Assembly: GCA_030068075.1 (NCBI GenBank) | Contig: CM057839.1 | Coordinates: 56,216,960 to 56,280,959 of the forward strand | Length of the DNA: 64,000 bases | Origin: Paguma larvata | Lineage: Eukaryota; Chordata; Mammalia; Carnivora; Viverridae | Direction of reading: 5' to 3' | Shown: piece by piece, positions 1 through 12,035 of the stretch | Layout: each line of letters starts with the position of its first letter | Numbering within the stretch: position 1 is the stretch's first letter | Program-made: the position numbers and the translations under genes | Notes under the pieces: generated by a model | Database searches by the model: none | What the model was told of the DNA's origin: nothing | Seen by the model: the letters and a program-made list of their open reading frames with translations, nothing else

Positions 1-100
1 GTTCACCTTGCCTCTAGTCTCACCAGCTTCACCCATCCATCTTTAGAAACTAATCAGATCATGCCACATTCTCTTGCTTAAGCGTTATTTTCACTGTTAT
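1..100 (+). repeat. possible L2 fragment
   Basis: The pyrimidine-rich text running into 'aatcagatcatgccacattc' resembles the L2 stretch that normally reads 'aatctgatcatgtcactc'. It is short and diverged, so this is a weak call. From about 100 to 1,080 I recognise nothing: an open frame at 200-472 has no familiar protein features and the rest is AT-rich. Confidence 0.3.
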
Positions 101-1079
101 TGCATCAAAATTCATGCTGTGAAAATACCACTATATGAGCAAAGATCCCCTTTGTAAAGAGGAGGCAAATAATTCCAGTAGAGAGCTCTACAATCACTTG
201 TGGGATATGACCAATGTTACAAGTTTGAAAAGGTAGGGAACTCATTAAACAAGGCTCTAGTGATCACTCCTAGAGATAGATCAATATTAAAACTACAATA
301 TTCTCTTCATCAAGGATGTTTTTCATATATCCTACACGTACTTCCTCTGTGTTCTCCTCATCTCCTTAGTCATGAATTAGACGTCTCTCCTACTTTTCAG
401 CTTCATTATTTCACCTTACCTCTGTCAACTTCATCCTATCCAGCCTTCACTTCTGTAAATTTGAACACATGAAAAAGTGGGACATTCTACGTTTTACCTT
501 TATATTGCACCAGATGATACAACCCAGCCATATTCTTGATGCCACTCAACCCACCTCATGATGTTGTTGCTTGAGAGAAGTCCTATATATGTCTACTACC
601 TAATTTGGAGCTTCCATTTGGTTTTTCATCACATCTACCTGAAAATAGTTATTTCTCTGACAACTAGGAAGCTGAACAAACTACCTCTAATAAGCAAACC
701 ACATGACACTTTTTAAAGTTAATTCTAGGTTTTTACTTTATTTTTACACCCGGGTAGTTTTTATACACAGGTAGCTTTAAACAAAAAGAACACAATATGC
801 AAAACAAGTTATTTAAGAACAGAGATCAGCATTCACTTCTAATGACTAATTATTTTAAACAAATGCTTCACTCACAGAAATCACAGAAAATCAGAAACTG
901 CCTATTAGCTGTGAAGTATGAAAGATGCTTGATCAAGAGGGAAAAATTCTTTTTAAGAGATAATTGGGAGAAGCATATTTAACACTGCTATTTTTTTACA
1001 TTGAGATTTTGTATCTCTTGATGTGGGTTTGGAAAAAATACGTATCTTTCCACTGAAAACACTTAACACATTCAATATC

Positions 1080-1745
1080 TGGCCATTTCTATTTTCTTTG
1101 GAAGCTCCTCCTCTGCTCAATAGCTGGACACAGGTCCTCAGTGCTCACTCCTAGCATTCCATCTCTCATCTCTCTGCAGGCTTCCTCTAGTTGTATCTCC
1201 TCCCTTCTCATGGTTTTATTACATATCATCAATATGATGACAACTGCCATATTTATATTTCCAGCCCGGAATTCTCATCTGTGCTCCAGACATGAGTGTG
1301 TAGTTAGCCTCTTGACTAGTCTACTTGGTTGTCCCAAATACAACCTACAATCAACCTAGAGTGAAGCCTTGATTTTCCTCTTTATAATTTCTCCTCCTAC
1401 TGACTGCCTAACCTCTGTCAATGATACTGGCATTTACTCAGAAACTTCAAATCCAAACACCTGGGAACCACATTTGGCATCACTTCTCCATCATACCCCA
1501 CATCCAGTCTTTAACCAAGCTTTGGCAATACAGACTCTACAATTTATATCAGATTTGCTCATTGCTTACCATATCTGCTGTCAGCACTCTACACCAAGCC
1601 ACTGTCATCTCTTGCCTGCACTACCTTCATACACTATCTTAGACAGCCTTATTCACTCTCCAAACTTCAGTTTGAAAAGCAATCATAGTGATCTTTGTAG
1701 AACATATATTGGCCTACATTACTATTATGTTCAAAATATTTCAAT
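1080..1745 (+). repeat. L2 LINE, first part (split by MLT1-like LTR)
   Basis: This is a degraded L2 segment in sense orientation. It has the C/T-rich text typical of the L2 3' half and a landmark near 1,690, 'catagtgatctttgtagaac', matching the usual 'agagtgatctttctaaaac'. The sequence breaks off in 'ttcaatagg' near 1,745 and appears to resume after 2,210 with 'aataaaatctaaaatcctgt', which is the next part of the consensus. The 149-codon open frame at 1,369-1,818 lies mostly inside this repeat, runs past its end and is not a gene. Confidence 0.55.
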
Positions 1746-2209
1746 AGGTTGGGAGATTATATTTTTCAAAGATGGCCACAATAACCCCCATCACATAAGC
1801 TCATATGATCACATGTGATTATGACTCTTCACATCAAAAGGCAGAGTATAACTCCCCTCCCCCTTTAGTCTGGGATACCCTGATGACTCACTTGTAATTA
1901 ATAGAAGGCAGTAGAAGTGACACTGTGAATTCTGAAGCTAGGTTCAAGCGAACCATGAAGCTTCCATCTGGTTTCCTTGAGACCTTGACTTTGGGGGATG
2001 CCAACTGTAAAAATTCAGCTACTCTGAAACCACAATTCCATAAAAGTCATATATGGGCATTCCAGTCCAGAGCCTCAGATGAGCTGCATCAATTGCCAAC
2101 CATGAGGGAAACATCTTACCCATCCAACTCAGCTGGGACTTCAGCTGACAGTAGCCCCAGGCAACACCTGAACATAATGTTGGAATAATTTGTTATATAG
2201 CAATAGTGA
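1746..2209 (+). mobile_element. MLT1-like (ERVL-MaLR) LTR inserted in L2
   Basis: The segment opens with 'tttttcaaagatggccac' and closes with 'gttatatagcaatagtgac'. Both resemble the ends of old mammalian MLT1-type LTRs, whose 3' end usually reads like gttacgcagcaatagataac. Its position between two parts of one L2 supports an insertion. No clear TSD survives. Subfamily cannot be assigned by eye. Confidence 0.45.
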
Positions 2210-2510
2210 CTATATTATCTTCCCCTTATTATCGAAATAAAATCTAAAATCCTGTATGATCTGGGTCCTGGCTAGTTCTTCAGTCTCTTTTTGTGCCTGT
2301 GCTCACCAGGTTTCAACCACATTGACCTTCGCTTAGTCACAGTTAAGAACTTTGCTGAGACTATTGTCCTCCCTGCCTTACACACACTCTACCTGGCTAT
2401 GATCAGCTCAACCCTCCAAGTCTTTGTTAGCCTCCTCCTAGCCCAGGAAGATTTTTTCCCACCTTTGCCCCAGGTCACCACCCCCTACCTGCTGATTGCA
2501 CCATTACACT
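2210..2510 (+). repeat. L2 LINE, second part
   Basis: This continues the L2 interrupted at 1,745. 'aaatctaaaatcctgtatg' followed by 'atctgggtcctgg' corresponds to the L2 consensus text around 'aagtccaaactcctta...gatctggcccctg'. The frame at 2,291-2,560 is L2 debris. Confidence 0.5.
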
Positions 2511-2539
2511 GGAAGATGTCTCAACGAGAACTCCCCCCA

Positions 2540-2925
2540 CTCCAAAATATGCACAGGTAGCAACTAGAGTGAAAAGGGGCGGTGCGCATCCTATGGAGAG
2601 CGGAGTGGGGGCAGGGTCACGCAGCCTTGGTGGGCACTCCAAGAGGAACCGTCACTAGCCAATCACAAGGATCCAACTCAGCTAAACACCATATTTGGCA
2701 CCAACCCCAGCCAGAACCTATCTGGAACTGCCCCCACCCGTCTCCAGACACGACTTCCCTGACTCCCCTACCTGGAGTCATGGAACCTCGCCAGGGATCT
2801 TTTGTCCCCATCCCCCCCAATAAAAATCTCTTGCTATTCCCCTCACTTGATCTCCATCTCTTTTTTCTCTCTCTTTTTCTCTCTCTCTCTCCATTTCCAT
2901 GCCGTTCTAAATTCTAACAGTCTTA
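2540..2925 (+). mobile_element. possible LTR-like GC-rich segment
   Basis: This segment is richer in GC than its surroundings. It has a CCAAT motif near 2,658 ('agccaatcac') and an AATAAA signal at 2,818-2,823 followed by a C/T-rich tract, which is the order expected of a U3-R-U5 LTR. No TSD and no TG...CA ends could be fixed, so a degraded class I LTR is only one reading. Confidence 0.3.
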
Positions 2926-3240
2926 ACTGTCATTTCTTCAAGAAAGCTAAAAAAGACAAGGAGGGAAGGTTTCTTTATTGTGTTGTTGTCAAATGGAAGA
3001 AACCTGAACAAAAGTAGCCAGTGATGGGACCCAGTTGATTGAAAGGGAGAGGTTGATGACAGGGTAGAGAAAGATGATAAATGGACAATGGTGCACTGTG
3101 GGCATTGTCTCCTGGTCTCAGATGTGGAAGAGAAAGAAGAAAGGTTAGGTAGCATGTGGATACCACCTTTATTCCCTGCAAACATACTCCACCCAGCTAA
3201 GAGCGACCTGTAGTGATTGCACCAACAGACTCCCATGCTT
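2926..3240. other. unassigned DNA
   Basis: I recognise nothing here. Minus-strand frames of 68 and 109 codons overlap the interval but show no domain, signal peptide or repeated composition that would suggest a gene. Confidence 0.5.
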
Positions 3241-3254
3241 TCTGATTGCCCTTG

Positions 3255-3620
3255 AGATCAGCCAATGGGAAGTCGGGGCAGAGGACTGGTGGGAGGCAGA
3301 AAGAGACATGGGAACATTTGGTGCCCCATCCCTCCCTACGGGGACACTTCTGGCTGGCTGCTTCCCCTGGCCATGCAGTGGTCACAGCTCCTTTCATCAC
3401 AGCCCCTTCCCCACCTCCTCATACTGACTCCGTTAGGGTTCAAGGAGTTTATCCCACTGCAGTTCCCTCTGTTGCTAGCACCAGGTGATCCGCCATTCTC
3501 TGGGATTTGCTACGACCCCACCAATGCCTTTGTAAATAGTCTGTTTATTAAACCATCCTCAAATTATCCCAATTTCAGGGTGACATCTGTTTCCTGCTGG
3601 GATCCATTCAGATATGAGGA
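3255..3620 (+). mobile_element. old LTR-like repeat
   Basis: A CCAAT motif ('cagccaatggg', about 3,260) is followed by GC-rich text and then by 'tagtctgtttattaaacc' and 'tgacatctgtttcctgctgg'. That ending closely resembles a dispersed mammalian repeat I have seen in many genomes, but I cannot name the family with confidence. The 121-codon frame at 3,265-3,630 is read through this repeat. Confidence 0.35.
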
Positions 3621-4350
3621 GGAACACTGATGAGTAAGTAGGTGGAAAGGGCAAGGAAATGTGAAGCAGGCAAAAACTCAACATCTGATGCTATTCCGGT
3701 TAAAATAGAAAACTGAAAAATAAATCACCAAAACAATATTACCATTACCATATTACCATTAAACCAAGGAGTAAAATGAAAGAGCTGAGGAGTTGTCATC
3801 TGTTTAAATATATATATAGAGAGAGAATGCTTATAGAAGGAAAAAATCTCTGCTATTAAACAATGGAATCAAGATTTTCTTTTTTTTTCCCACTTAAAGC
3901 TCTGAACTAGCAAAGTTCATGAAAGATTATGGAAAACAAACCAGATGAGTCATTTTATTCCTTTTTAGTTACCCACACTTAGCGAACTTAGAACGTCACT
4001 CTTGCCATATACATCACAGAGGCCTCCGCAAAATAGAATACCATAAGTTTTTTTTTAATTTTCTCTAAGTTTTCTTGAGTTCAAAAATAAAACAATTTTT
4101 AAAAAAAATGAATGCCTGAATCAGGACAGAAGCACTGTGCCTGAGATCCACTGAGCCTGTGTCAACTCTTGAAATAACCCTGGCTCCTAAAGGAGAAATA
4201 GCAAAAGTGTAAATGAGAAATTCTAGTCCAAGTTGATTTGACATCATCTTCAGCATCCCCACTCGGCTATTTTTAAAGCTATTGTTGTTGCTGTTGTTCT
4301 GTTGGTGGTGAAAATGATGATGACGATGGTAATGATGATGCTCTGACTGC
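3621..4350. other. unassigned AT-rich DNA with GAT-type trinucleotides
   Basis: No gene or repeat family is recognised. There is a short (TA)n(GA)n run near 3,811-3,826 and an imperfect trinucleotide run (TTG/GAT types) at about 4,281-4,345. Confidence 0.5.
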
Positions 4351-4354
4351 TGGA

Positions 4355-4560
4355 GGGAAATGCTAAGAGCACTTCTACCATTTATGGAGATTTTGCCTTG
4401 ATGTCAGACAGTGTTCTAAGAAACCGTGTAAGTCAAATGTTATCCTCATGACAACCCTATGATGAAAGAAATTTTTACTCCTATTTTCAGATAAGAGAAC
4501 AAACGCACAGAGAGTCTTGTCAGGTTACAAAGTCACTCATTCATCAGCTGTGTAACAAAG
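4355..4560 (-). repeat. MIR SINE
   Basis: Read in reverse complement this matches the tRNA-derived mammalian MIR. On the plus strand 'cagtgttctaag', 'tcctcatgacaaccctatga' and 'ttttcagataagagaac' follow in the order of an antisense MIR core and 3' region. It is well diverged, as expected for an old element. Confidence 0.7.
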
Positions 4561-4624
4561 AAAACCAACAGGGCTTCAGAATCGTCAGGGACAACATATA
4601 ACTGCAATGCTTGGGAGAGGAGGT

Positions 4625-4975
4625 TTTGTTTTGGGGTTTTTTGTTTTGTTTTATTCCTTTTGTTTTAATACTTTATGGTGATGTTAGCTAACATACAATG
4701 TATACGGTATAGTCTTGGCCTCAAGAATAGAATAGATTCCCGTGATTCATCATTTACATACAACACCCAGTGCTCATCCCAACAAGTGCCCTCTTCAATG
4801 CCCATCTCCTATTTTCCCCACCCCCACAACCCCCATCTCCCTCAGTTTGTTCTCTGTATTTAAGAGTCTCTTATGGCTTGCCTCCCTCTCTGTATCTTAT
4901 TTTTCTTTCCCTTCCCCTATGGTCTTCTGTTAATTTTCTCAAATTCCACAAATTTTCAAATTCTAGGTTTTAGTT
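4625..4975 (-). mobile_element. L1 3' end (5'-truncated)
   Basis: This is the antisense 3' UTR of a carnivore L1. It contains 'gttagctaacatacaatg', 'tgattcatcatttacatac', 'cccagtgctcatcccaac' and 'agtctcttatgg', in the order also seen at 39.95 kb and 62.45 kb. The T-rich start at 4,625-4,670 is the complement of the A tail. A TSD could not be fixed. Confidence 0.75.
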
Positions 4976-6594
4976 TTTCTTTCCTTTTTCTTCTTTTTAA
5001 CTTCTAAGGAATAGTCATCAACTTGGGGAAATGAGGATCTATCTGACCTTAAGCTTTTATGGGAAGTAACAAAGAAACATATTCTCACCCTGCTGTCTCA
5101 GGCAAGATGATGCCTGAGGGGGGAAGCTGGGAAAATGGTGGAATAGAAAGACCGTAAGCATACCTCATCACAGGGACACAACTAGATATCCATACAACTA
5201 GTTGTATCCTGCAGTAGGTTCCTGCCTTTAGTGAGACAGCACTACAAATAGCCTATGGAGATGCAGTGTAGAAGCAACAGTTTGAAAACATCTGGGGCAT
5301 ATGGAAGGGACAGTTATTTATTAATCTCAGAATGTGTCCCAGCGGGGCGGGGTTGCCTCAGAGACTTCTCCAGAAACCGAAGAGCTGGCAGCTCCATTTC
5401 CCTTCCCTGCCCCCCAGCATGAACACACAGCCACCTGTGGCCACCTGTGGGAACCAATATGACACCCACATTCATTACCTAACGTGCTTATACCGACCTC
5501 CACCCCACTGGGCTTCAGTGGATTCACCCTTTCCAGTCATGCTTGCCTCAGTTCTGGCACTGTGGGTCCTCTCCCCAAGAAGACTGGTGCAAACCTTGCC
5601 AACACTGCACACTTTTTGCAGGGCCTCAGTCCCAGCAGTGGACCCTACAGAAGACCTGTGTACACCTGGTTAAATTACACATCCAACAGACCCACCCTAC
5701 CTTGCCCTGCACACGGTGGCAGCAGAGGCAGATCTCATTAAACCAGAGCATGCCTTGTTAAACTTCACACACCACCCCAATCAGCATGGTCCTAGAGCAA
5801 CAGTATCCTCTCCAATATGGTCTTGGTCCATTTTGGGGGCCAAAAGCCTGACAGTATGTCAACAACCCCACCAGGGGCCAACACCACTCCAAAGGTGACT
5901 CCCCCCTAGGGCAAGGTAAGATAAACATCACAGCAGTCAGACTGGGGCCCCAGAAGTGGGCTGAGGGCAGCAGTTTGTCTGATGGCACGCCCCACCCAAC
6001 ATGAAAACTTCACAGGGGACAACACAGCAAAAGTGCACTGCAGCTTGGTGCCACTGAATCTCTGGCAAATGTCTTGTCTGACTCAACTTAAGCCAAAGGC
6101 AGGCCCAAACTGGTCCGCTAAAACCACAGGGAACAAACATTGCCCGAAACAAGCAAAGAGAGCCACTGCAGATGATGGGCTAAAGGAAAAAGTGGCCAAG
6201 ATAAAACAGCAGGGTTCAGGCAATACACAAGGGGATACCCCTGAGGCTGCAGGTTCTAGTGAAAAGGAGACATTGCACTACAGGGCACTCAAGGAGCTCT
6301 ACTTCATAAGGCAATTCCTTTCAAGAGCTAGAGATTTATCTGACTTTCCAAACACAAAGTAATAGACACAAAGTTAGACAAAAAGAGAAGACTGAGGAAT
6401 AGGTATCAAATGAAAGAACAGGACAAAATTACAGAAAAAAACCTAAGCAAGGGAATATAAGGAATATGCTTCATAGAGAATTTAAAATAATAATCATAAA
6501 GGTACTCACTGGATTTGAGAAAAGAGTGGAGGACCTCAGTGAGACCTTAACACAGAGATAAAAAAAAGAACCAATCAAAGATGAATAATACAGA

Positions 6595-6680
6595 GTCACT
6601 AAGTTCCCTGTCTATTTTCATTTTGCATAGTTTGGGGGGGGGGGGTTGTTGTTGTTTGTTTGTTTGTTTGTTTCTTAAGG
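6595..6680. repeat. poly(G)12 and (TTTG)n simple repeat in L1
   Basis: Twelve G residues (6,634-6,645) are followed by TTG/TTTG repeats to about 6,673. The surrounding 80 bases do not match the L1 sequence on either side, so this looks like a small filler or insertion at the boundary between the L1 ORF1-like and inter-ORF segments. Confidence 0.6.
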
Positions 6681-7639
6681 AACTCAGTTAATCTATCAAG
6701 CATAATACCATTCACATGATAGGGATCCCAGAAGTAAAAGAGAGGGGTAAGCGGGTAGAAAATTTATTCAAAGAAATAATAACTGAAAACTTCCCTAATC
6801 TGGGGAAGCAAATATATATAGATCCAAGAGACACAGAGATTCCCCCAACAACATCAACCCAAGGAAGTCCACACCAAGACACATAACAATTAAAATGGCA
6901 AAAAGTGGTAATAAAAAGAAAATTTTAAAAAGCAGCAAGAGAAAAGGAAACAGTCATTTACAGGAAAAGCCTCATAAGGCTCTCAGTGGATTTTTCAGCA
7001 GAAACTGCAGGCCACAGGAGAGTGGCGTGATATATTTAAAGTGCTGAAAGCAAAAAATCTGCAGCCAAGAATACTCTATCCAGCAAGGATATCATTCAGA
7101 AGAGAAGGAAAGACACAGTTCCCCAGACAAACAAAGTTAAAGGAATTCATGAAAACTAAACCAGCCCCATAAGAAATGTTAAAGAGGACTTTTTAAAGTA
7201 GAAATTAAAAACCATAAGCAAGAGTAAGAAAATTTAAAAGCACAGAAGCAGAAAAAATAAATATATCTATAAAGAGCAGTCAAGAGGTATACAAAATGAA
7301 AGGACCCCATATATCTAAACTGAGATGGGGAGAAGAGTAAGGAATGGGTTCAAACTTTAGCAACCATCAACTTAAAATAGACTGCTATATGCAGAAGATA
7401 CTATAGACAAACCTAACGGTAACCACAAATCAAAAGCCAGTAACAGATATGCAAAAAACGAAAAGATATTCATGTGTATCCCTGAAGAAAGCCACCAAAT
7501 TATGAGACAAGAGATCAAGAGAAGAAAGGATCAGAGAAGAACTACAAAAACAACCACAACACAAGTAACAAACTGTGAATAAATGCATACCTATCGATAA
7601 TTACTTTGAATGTCAATAGATGTAAGTGATTAATTACTG

Positions 7640-7716
7640 GATTCTACTTCTGAAACCAATACTACACTGTATGTTAACTAAATTGAGCTTAAATAAATAA
7701 ATTTTAATTTTAAAAA
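7640..7716 (+). mobile_element. severely 5'-truncated L1 tail nested in older L1
   Basis: The text 'acactgtatgttaactaaat' followed by 'taaataaattttaatttt' is the last few dozen bases of a young carnivore L1 plus its A-rich tail. It interrupts the older L1 where 'caatagatgtaagtg' should lead into 'aaaagacatagggcaatag'. The insertion is only about 75 bp, with ambiguous TSDs. Confidence 0.65.
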
Positions 7717-9764
7717 AAGACATAGGGCAATAGAATGAAAAACAAACTAACTAACTAACTGAAACATATCTATATGCTGCCTACAAGAGATCATTTCAGA
7801 TCTAAAGATGTATGCAGATTAAAAGTGAGGGGATGGAGAAATATTTATCATGCAAAAAGATTTGAAAACAAAGCCTGGGTAGCAATACTGTATCAGACAA
7901 AATATACTTTAAAATAAAGACTGTAACAAGAGACAAAGAAGGACACTATACAATAAAAAAAGGAACAATCCAACAAAAAAGACATAACAATTGTATATAT
8001 TTATCCATCTAACATGGAAACATCCAAAACATAAAATGGTTAATAACAAAGAAAGTAATCAATAGTAATAAAATAATAGTAGGAGGCTTTAACACTCCTT
8101 TTACATCAATGGAAAGATAATCCAAGCAGAAAATCAACAATGAAACAGTGGCTTTGAATGATACTCTGAACCAGATAGACCTAAAAGATACATTCAGAAC
8201 ATTCCATCCTAAAACAGCAGAATGCACATTCTTTTCAAGTGCAGAAGGAACATTCTCCAGAAGAAGTCACATATTAGGCCATAAAACAAGTCTCAACAAA
8301 TACAAAAAGACTGAAGTCATACCACTATGAAACTAGAAATAAACCACAAGAATACATCTGGAAGGAGCAGAAATACATGGAGGTTAAATAACATGCTACT
8401 AAACAATGAATGGATCAAACAGAAAAGAAGAAATAAAAAAACAGGTGAAAAATGAAAACACAATGGTACAAAAATCATTGGGATGCAGCAAAAGCTATTC
8501 TAATAGCGAAGTTTACACCAATGTGGGCCTACGTCAAGAAGCAAAAAAAATATCAAATAAACAATCTAACCTAAAAGTGCTAGAAAAAGAGGAACAAACA
8601 AATCCCAAAATCAGCAGAAGGAAGGAAATAATAAAAATTAGAGCAAAAGTAAATGATAGAGAAACTTAAAAAAAAAAAACCAATAGATCAATGAAACCAG
8701 GGGCTGGTTCTTGGAAAAATCAACGAAATTGTTAAGCCTCTGGCAGACATATAAAAAGAGAAAGACAGAGAGAACTCAAACAAAATCAAATAAAAGAGGA
8801 AAAATAACAACTGACACCACCGAAATACAGAGGATTATAAGAGAATATTATGGAAAATTATATGCCAAATTAAACACCTAGGAGAAATTAATAAATCCCA
8901 GCAAACATATAACTGACCAAAACTGAAGCAGGAAGAAATAGAAAATTTGAACAAATTAACAGCAACAAAATTGAATAATCAAAACACTCCTAAAAAACAA
9001 AAGTCCAGAATTAGATGGCTTCATCGATGAATTCTACTACACACTTAAATAAGAGTTAGTAACTATTCCTCTCAACTTTTCCAAAAATCGTAGAAAATCT
9101 TCTAAATTTATTCTATAAGGCCAGCATCTCTCTGTTTCAAAACTAGATAAAGACACCACAAAAAAGAGTACAGGGCAATATCTCTGATAAACATAGACTT
9201 AAAATTTTTCAACACAATATTAGCAAACTGAGTGCAACAATGCATTTTAAAATGCACCATGATCAAGTGGGACTTATTCCTGAGAGGCAAACATGGTTCA
9301 ATATTTGCAAATCAAGCAATGTGATACCTCAATAAGAGAAAAAATAAAAACCATATAATCATTTCAATAGATGAAGGAAAAGCATTTGACAAAATACAAC
9401 ATCCATTCATGATAAAACCTTCAACAAAGTAGGTTTAGAGGGAACACACCTCATCATAATAAAGGACTTGTATGAAAAATCCACAACTAACATCATTCTC
9501 AATGGGAAAAAACAGAATTTTTCCCCTAAGGTCAGGTCCAAGAGAAGGATGTCCACTGTCACTGCTTTTATTCAACATTGTACTGGAAATCCTAGCCACA
9601 GCAATCAGATAATATAAAGAAACAAAAGTCATCTAAATTGGTAAGCAAGAAGTAAAACTTGCACTACTTGCAGATGACATGATATTATATGGAAATCCCT
9701 AAACACTCCACAAAAAAACTACTAGAACTGATAAATGAAGTCAATAAAATCATAGGACACAAGT

Positions 9765-9832
9765 CAAAGTACAGTAATTCATTGCTACTAAAGAAGCACA
9801 AAGTACAATAATTCATTGCTACTAAAGAAGCA
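9765..9832 (+). repeat. 34-bp tandem duplication inside L1 ORF2
   Basis: Two copies of a 34-bp unit lie head to tail (9,765-9,798 and 9,799-9,832), with one difference (tacagtaa versus tacaataa). The unit is ordinary L1 ORF2 sequence, so this is a local duplication after or during insertion. Confidence 0.85.
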
Positions 9833-10321
9833 GCAGCAGGAGAAATTAGAAAAATCTCATTTACAATTACACCAAAAATAATACCTAGGAATAAACTTAA
9901 CCAAAAAGGTGTAAGACTTGTATTCTGAAAACTATAAAACAATGATGAAATAAATTGAAGATTACACAAATGGAAAGATATTCATGCTTATAGATTGGAA
10001 GAACAAATATTGTTAAAATGTCTATACTATCCAAAACAATATACACATTTAATGTAATCCTTATCAAAATACCATCAGCATTTTTCATAGAGCTAGTACA
10101 AACAATCCTAAAGTTTGTATGAAAGTACAAAAGACCTTAAATAGCCAACGCAATTTTGAAAAAGAAAAGCAAAACTGGAGGTACCATAATTCCAGATTTC
10201 AAGTTACACTGCAAAGCTGTAGTAATCAAAACAGCATGGTACTAGAATAAAAATATGTATAAATTATTGTAACATAATAGAGAGCCCAGAATAAACCCAT
10301 AATTACAGGATCAGTTAATCT

Positions 10322-10792
10322 TTGACAAGGGACTCAAGAATATGCAATGGGAAAAAGTCTCTTCAACAAATGATTTTGGGGAAACTGGACAGCTACATGC
10401 AAAAGAATGAAATTGGACCTCCAGCTTACAACCTACACAAAAATAAACTCAAAATGGATTTAAATGTGAGACCTGAAACCATAAAAATCCTAGAAGAGAG
10501 AATAGGCAGTAATTTCTCTCACATCGGCCACAGCAACATTTTTCTAGATAGGTCTCGTGACAAGGGGAATAAAGCAAAAATGAACTCTGATGACTACATC
10601 AAAATTAAATGGTTCTGCACAGCCAAAGAAAAAATCGACAAAAATAAAAGAGAACTTACTGAAGAGGAGAAGACATTTGCAAATGATCTATCTGATAATG
10701 ATTTAGTGTTCAAAATACATAAGAACATGTACAACTCAACACCAAAAATAAAAAAAATAATAATCCAATTAAAAAGTGGGAGTAAGATATGA
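10322..10792 (+). pseudogene. L1 ORF2 C-terminal remnant (156 codons open)
   Basis: This is the longest open frame in the window. Its start resembles the region downstream of the L1 reverse transcriptase domain: 'KKSLQQMILGKLDSYMQKNE', then 'NVRPETIKILEERIG'. A comparable C-terminal text appears antisense at 41,048-41,392. It is a fragment of ORF2 that happens to lack stops, with no independent start signal, and is not a host gene. Confidence 0.75.
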
Positions 10793-11218
10793 CAGACGTT
10801 TCTCCAAAGAAGATACATGGCCAAGAGACACATGAAAAGATGCTCAACATCACTCATAGAGAAATACAAATCAAAACCACCATGTTTTGATATCTCTCTA
10901 TACCTGTCATATTGGCCAAAATCAAAAACTCAAGAAACAACAAGTGATGACGAGGGTATGGAGAAAAAGAAATCTTCATGCATTGTTGGTGAGAATGTCA
11001 ACTGGTGTAGCCATGGTAGAAGATAGTATGAAAGTTCCTCAAAAATTTAACAATAGAACTACCCTATGATTTGATAATCATGTCATTCAATAATCATTTG
11101 GGTAAATACAGGTATTTACCCAAAAAAATACAAAAACACTAATTCAAAAGGATATATGTATCCCTTTGTTTATTGCAGCATTATTTACAAGAGCCAAATT
11201 ATGGAAACAGCCCAAGTG

Positions 11219-11338
11219 GTCCATTGATAGATGAATGGAAATCAAAGAGGCAGTCTGTATGTATGTGTCCATTGATAGATGAATGGAAATCAAAGAGGCA
11301 GTCTGTATGTATGTGTGTGTGTATACACACACACACAT
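11219..11338 (+). repeat. 48-bp tandem duplication followed by palindromic (GT)n(AC)n
   Basis: A 48-bp unit from the L1 3' region is present twice with no difference seen (11,219-11,266 and 11,267-11,314). The second copy runs into 'tgtgtgtgtatacacacaca', a perfect inverted repeat that could extrude as a cruciform. Confidence 0.85.
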
Positions 11339-11499
11339 AAACAATGAAATATTATTCAACCATAAAAAGAATGTCATCTTGCAATGACATGGATGGAGCT
11401 AGAGAATATAAATACTAAGCAAAATAAGCCAGTGAGAGAAAGACAAATACCATATGATTTCACTCCTATGTGGAATTTAAGAAACAATTAAACAGGAAA

Positions 11500-11523
11500 A
11501 AAAAGAGAGAGAGAGAGAGAGAA
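11500..11523 (+). repeat. (GA)n microsatellite
   Basis: A short A-run followed by about nine GA units lies in the L1 3' UTR. This part of the carnivore L1 3' UTR is naturally GA-rich, so it is probably an expansion of element sequence. Confidence 0.8.
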
Positions 11524-11760
11524 ACCAAAAAACGGACTCCTCACTATACAGAACAAATTGATAGTTTCCAGAGGGGTGGTGGGTAGGAAGATGAGTGAAA
11601 TAGGTGAGGGGGATTAACAGTACACTTATCTTGATAAGCACAGAGTAATACATAGAATTGTTGAACCACTATATTGGACACCTGAAACTAACATAACACC
11701 ATGTGTTAACTATACTGGAATTATCATTTTTAAAAAATTAAATTACAATTAATTACAGAA

Positions 11761-12035
11761 ATGAAAAAAATTTGAAATAAAACTGAAGCATGGTAATGAC
11801 TGCCCAACTCTATAAATTCATTTAAAAATTCAGTTCATTTACTTAAAATGGGTAAATATTATAAATGATACTTTAGTTAAGCTTTTAAATATTAAGTGTG
11901 AAATAAAATTTAAAAATAAAGATACGGAATAGTATTGTAAAACTAACCATAAATAACAATTACAGCATATGCTGTACACAGATGTCCACTGAAGTGCTTG
12001 GAACATCTTCATAAATAACTTTAGGAACACCATGC
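11761..12035. other. unassigned AT-rich DNA
   Basis: I see no gene or firm repeat assignment. It lies between the L1 tail and the LTR-like element and could be an older LINE 3' end, but I cannot show this. Confidence 0.4.

Larger units (their letters stand above)
5121..11760 (+). mobile_element. long, decayed L1 LINE with 5' region, inter-ORF region, ORF2 and 3' UTR
   Basis: About 6.6 kb reads as one L1 in sense order. It starts with 'gggaaaatggtggaatagaa', the usual L1 5' opening. Next come a GC-richer 5' region, an ORF1-like stretch and an A-rich inter-ORF region at about 6,950-7,630. ORF2 text begins near 7,720 ('acatagggcaatagaatg') and runs to about 11,420, followed by a 3' UTR ending with 'catgtgttaactatactgg' and an A-rich tail. 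The reverse transcriptase LADD residues are still readable at about 9,667-9,678. Frames are broken throughout, the longest being 156 codons, so it is dead. It holds an L1 tail at 7,640 and two local tandem duplications. Confidence 0.8.

Noticed and set aside
1369..1818. 149-codon open frame
   Set aside because: Most of it lies in sense L2 sequence and it runs past the L2 end into the LTR-like repeat; no protein features.
5982..6362. 126-codon open frame
   Set aside because: It lies in the 5' part of the L1 at 5,121-11,760 and reads as L1 5' region, not a host gene.
9765..9832. CRISPR-like direct repeats
   Set aside because: The two 34-bp units abut with no spacer, occur only twice and are L1 sequence; the host is an animal.
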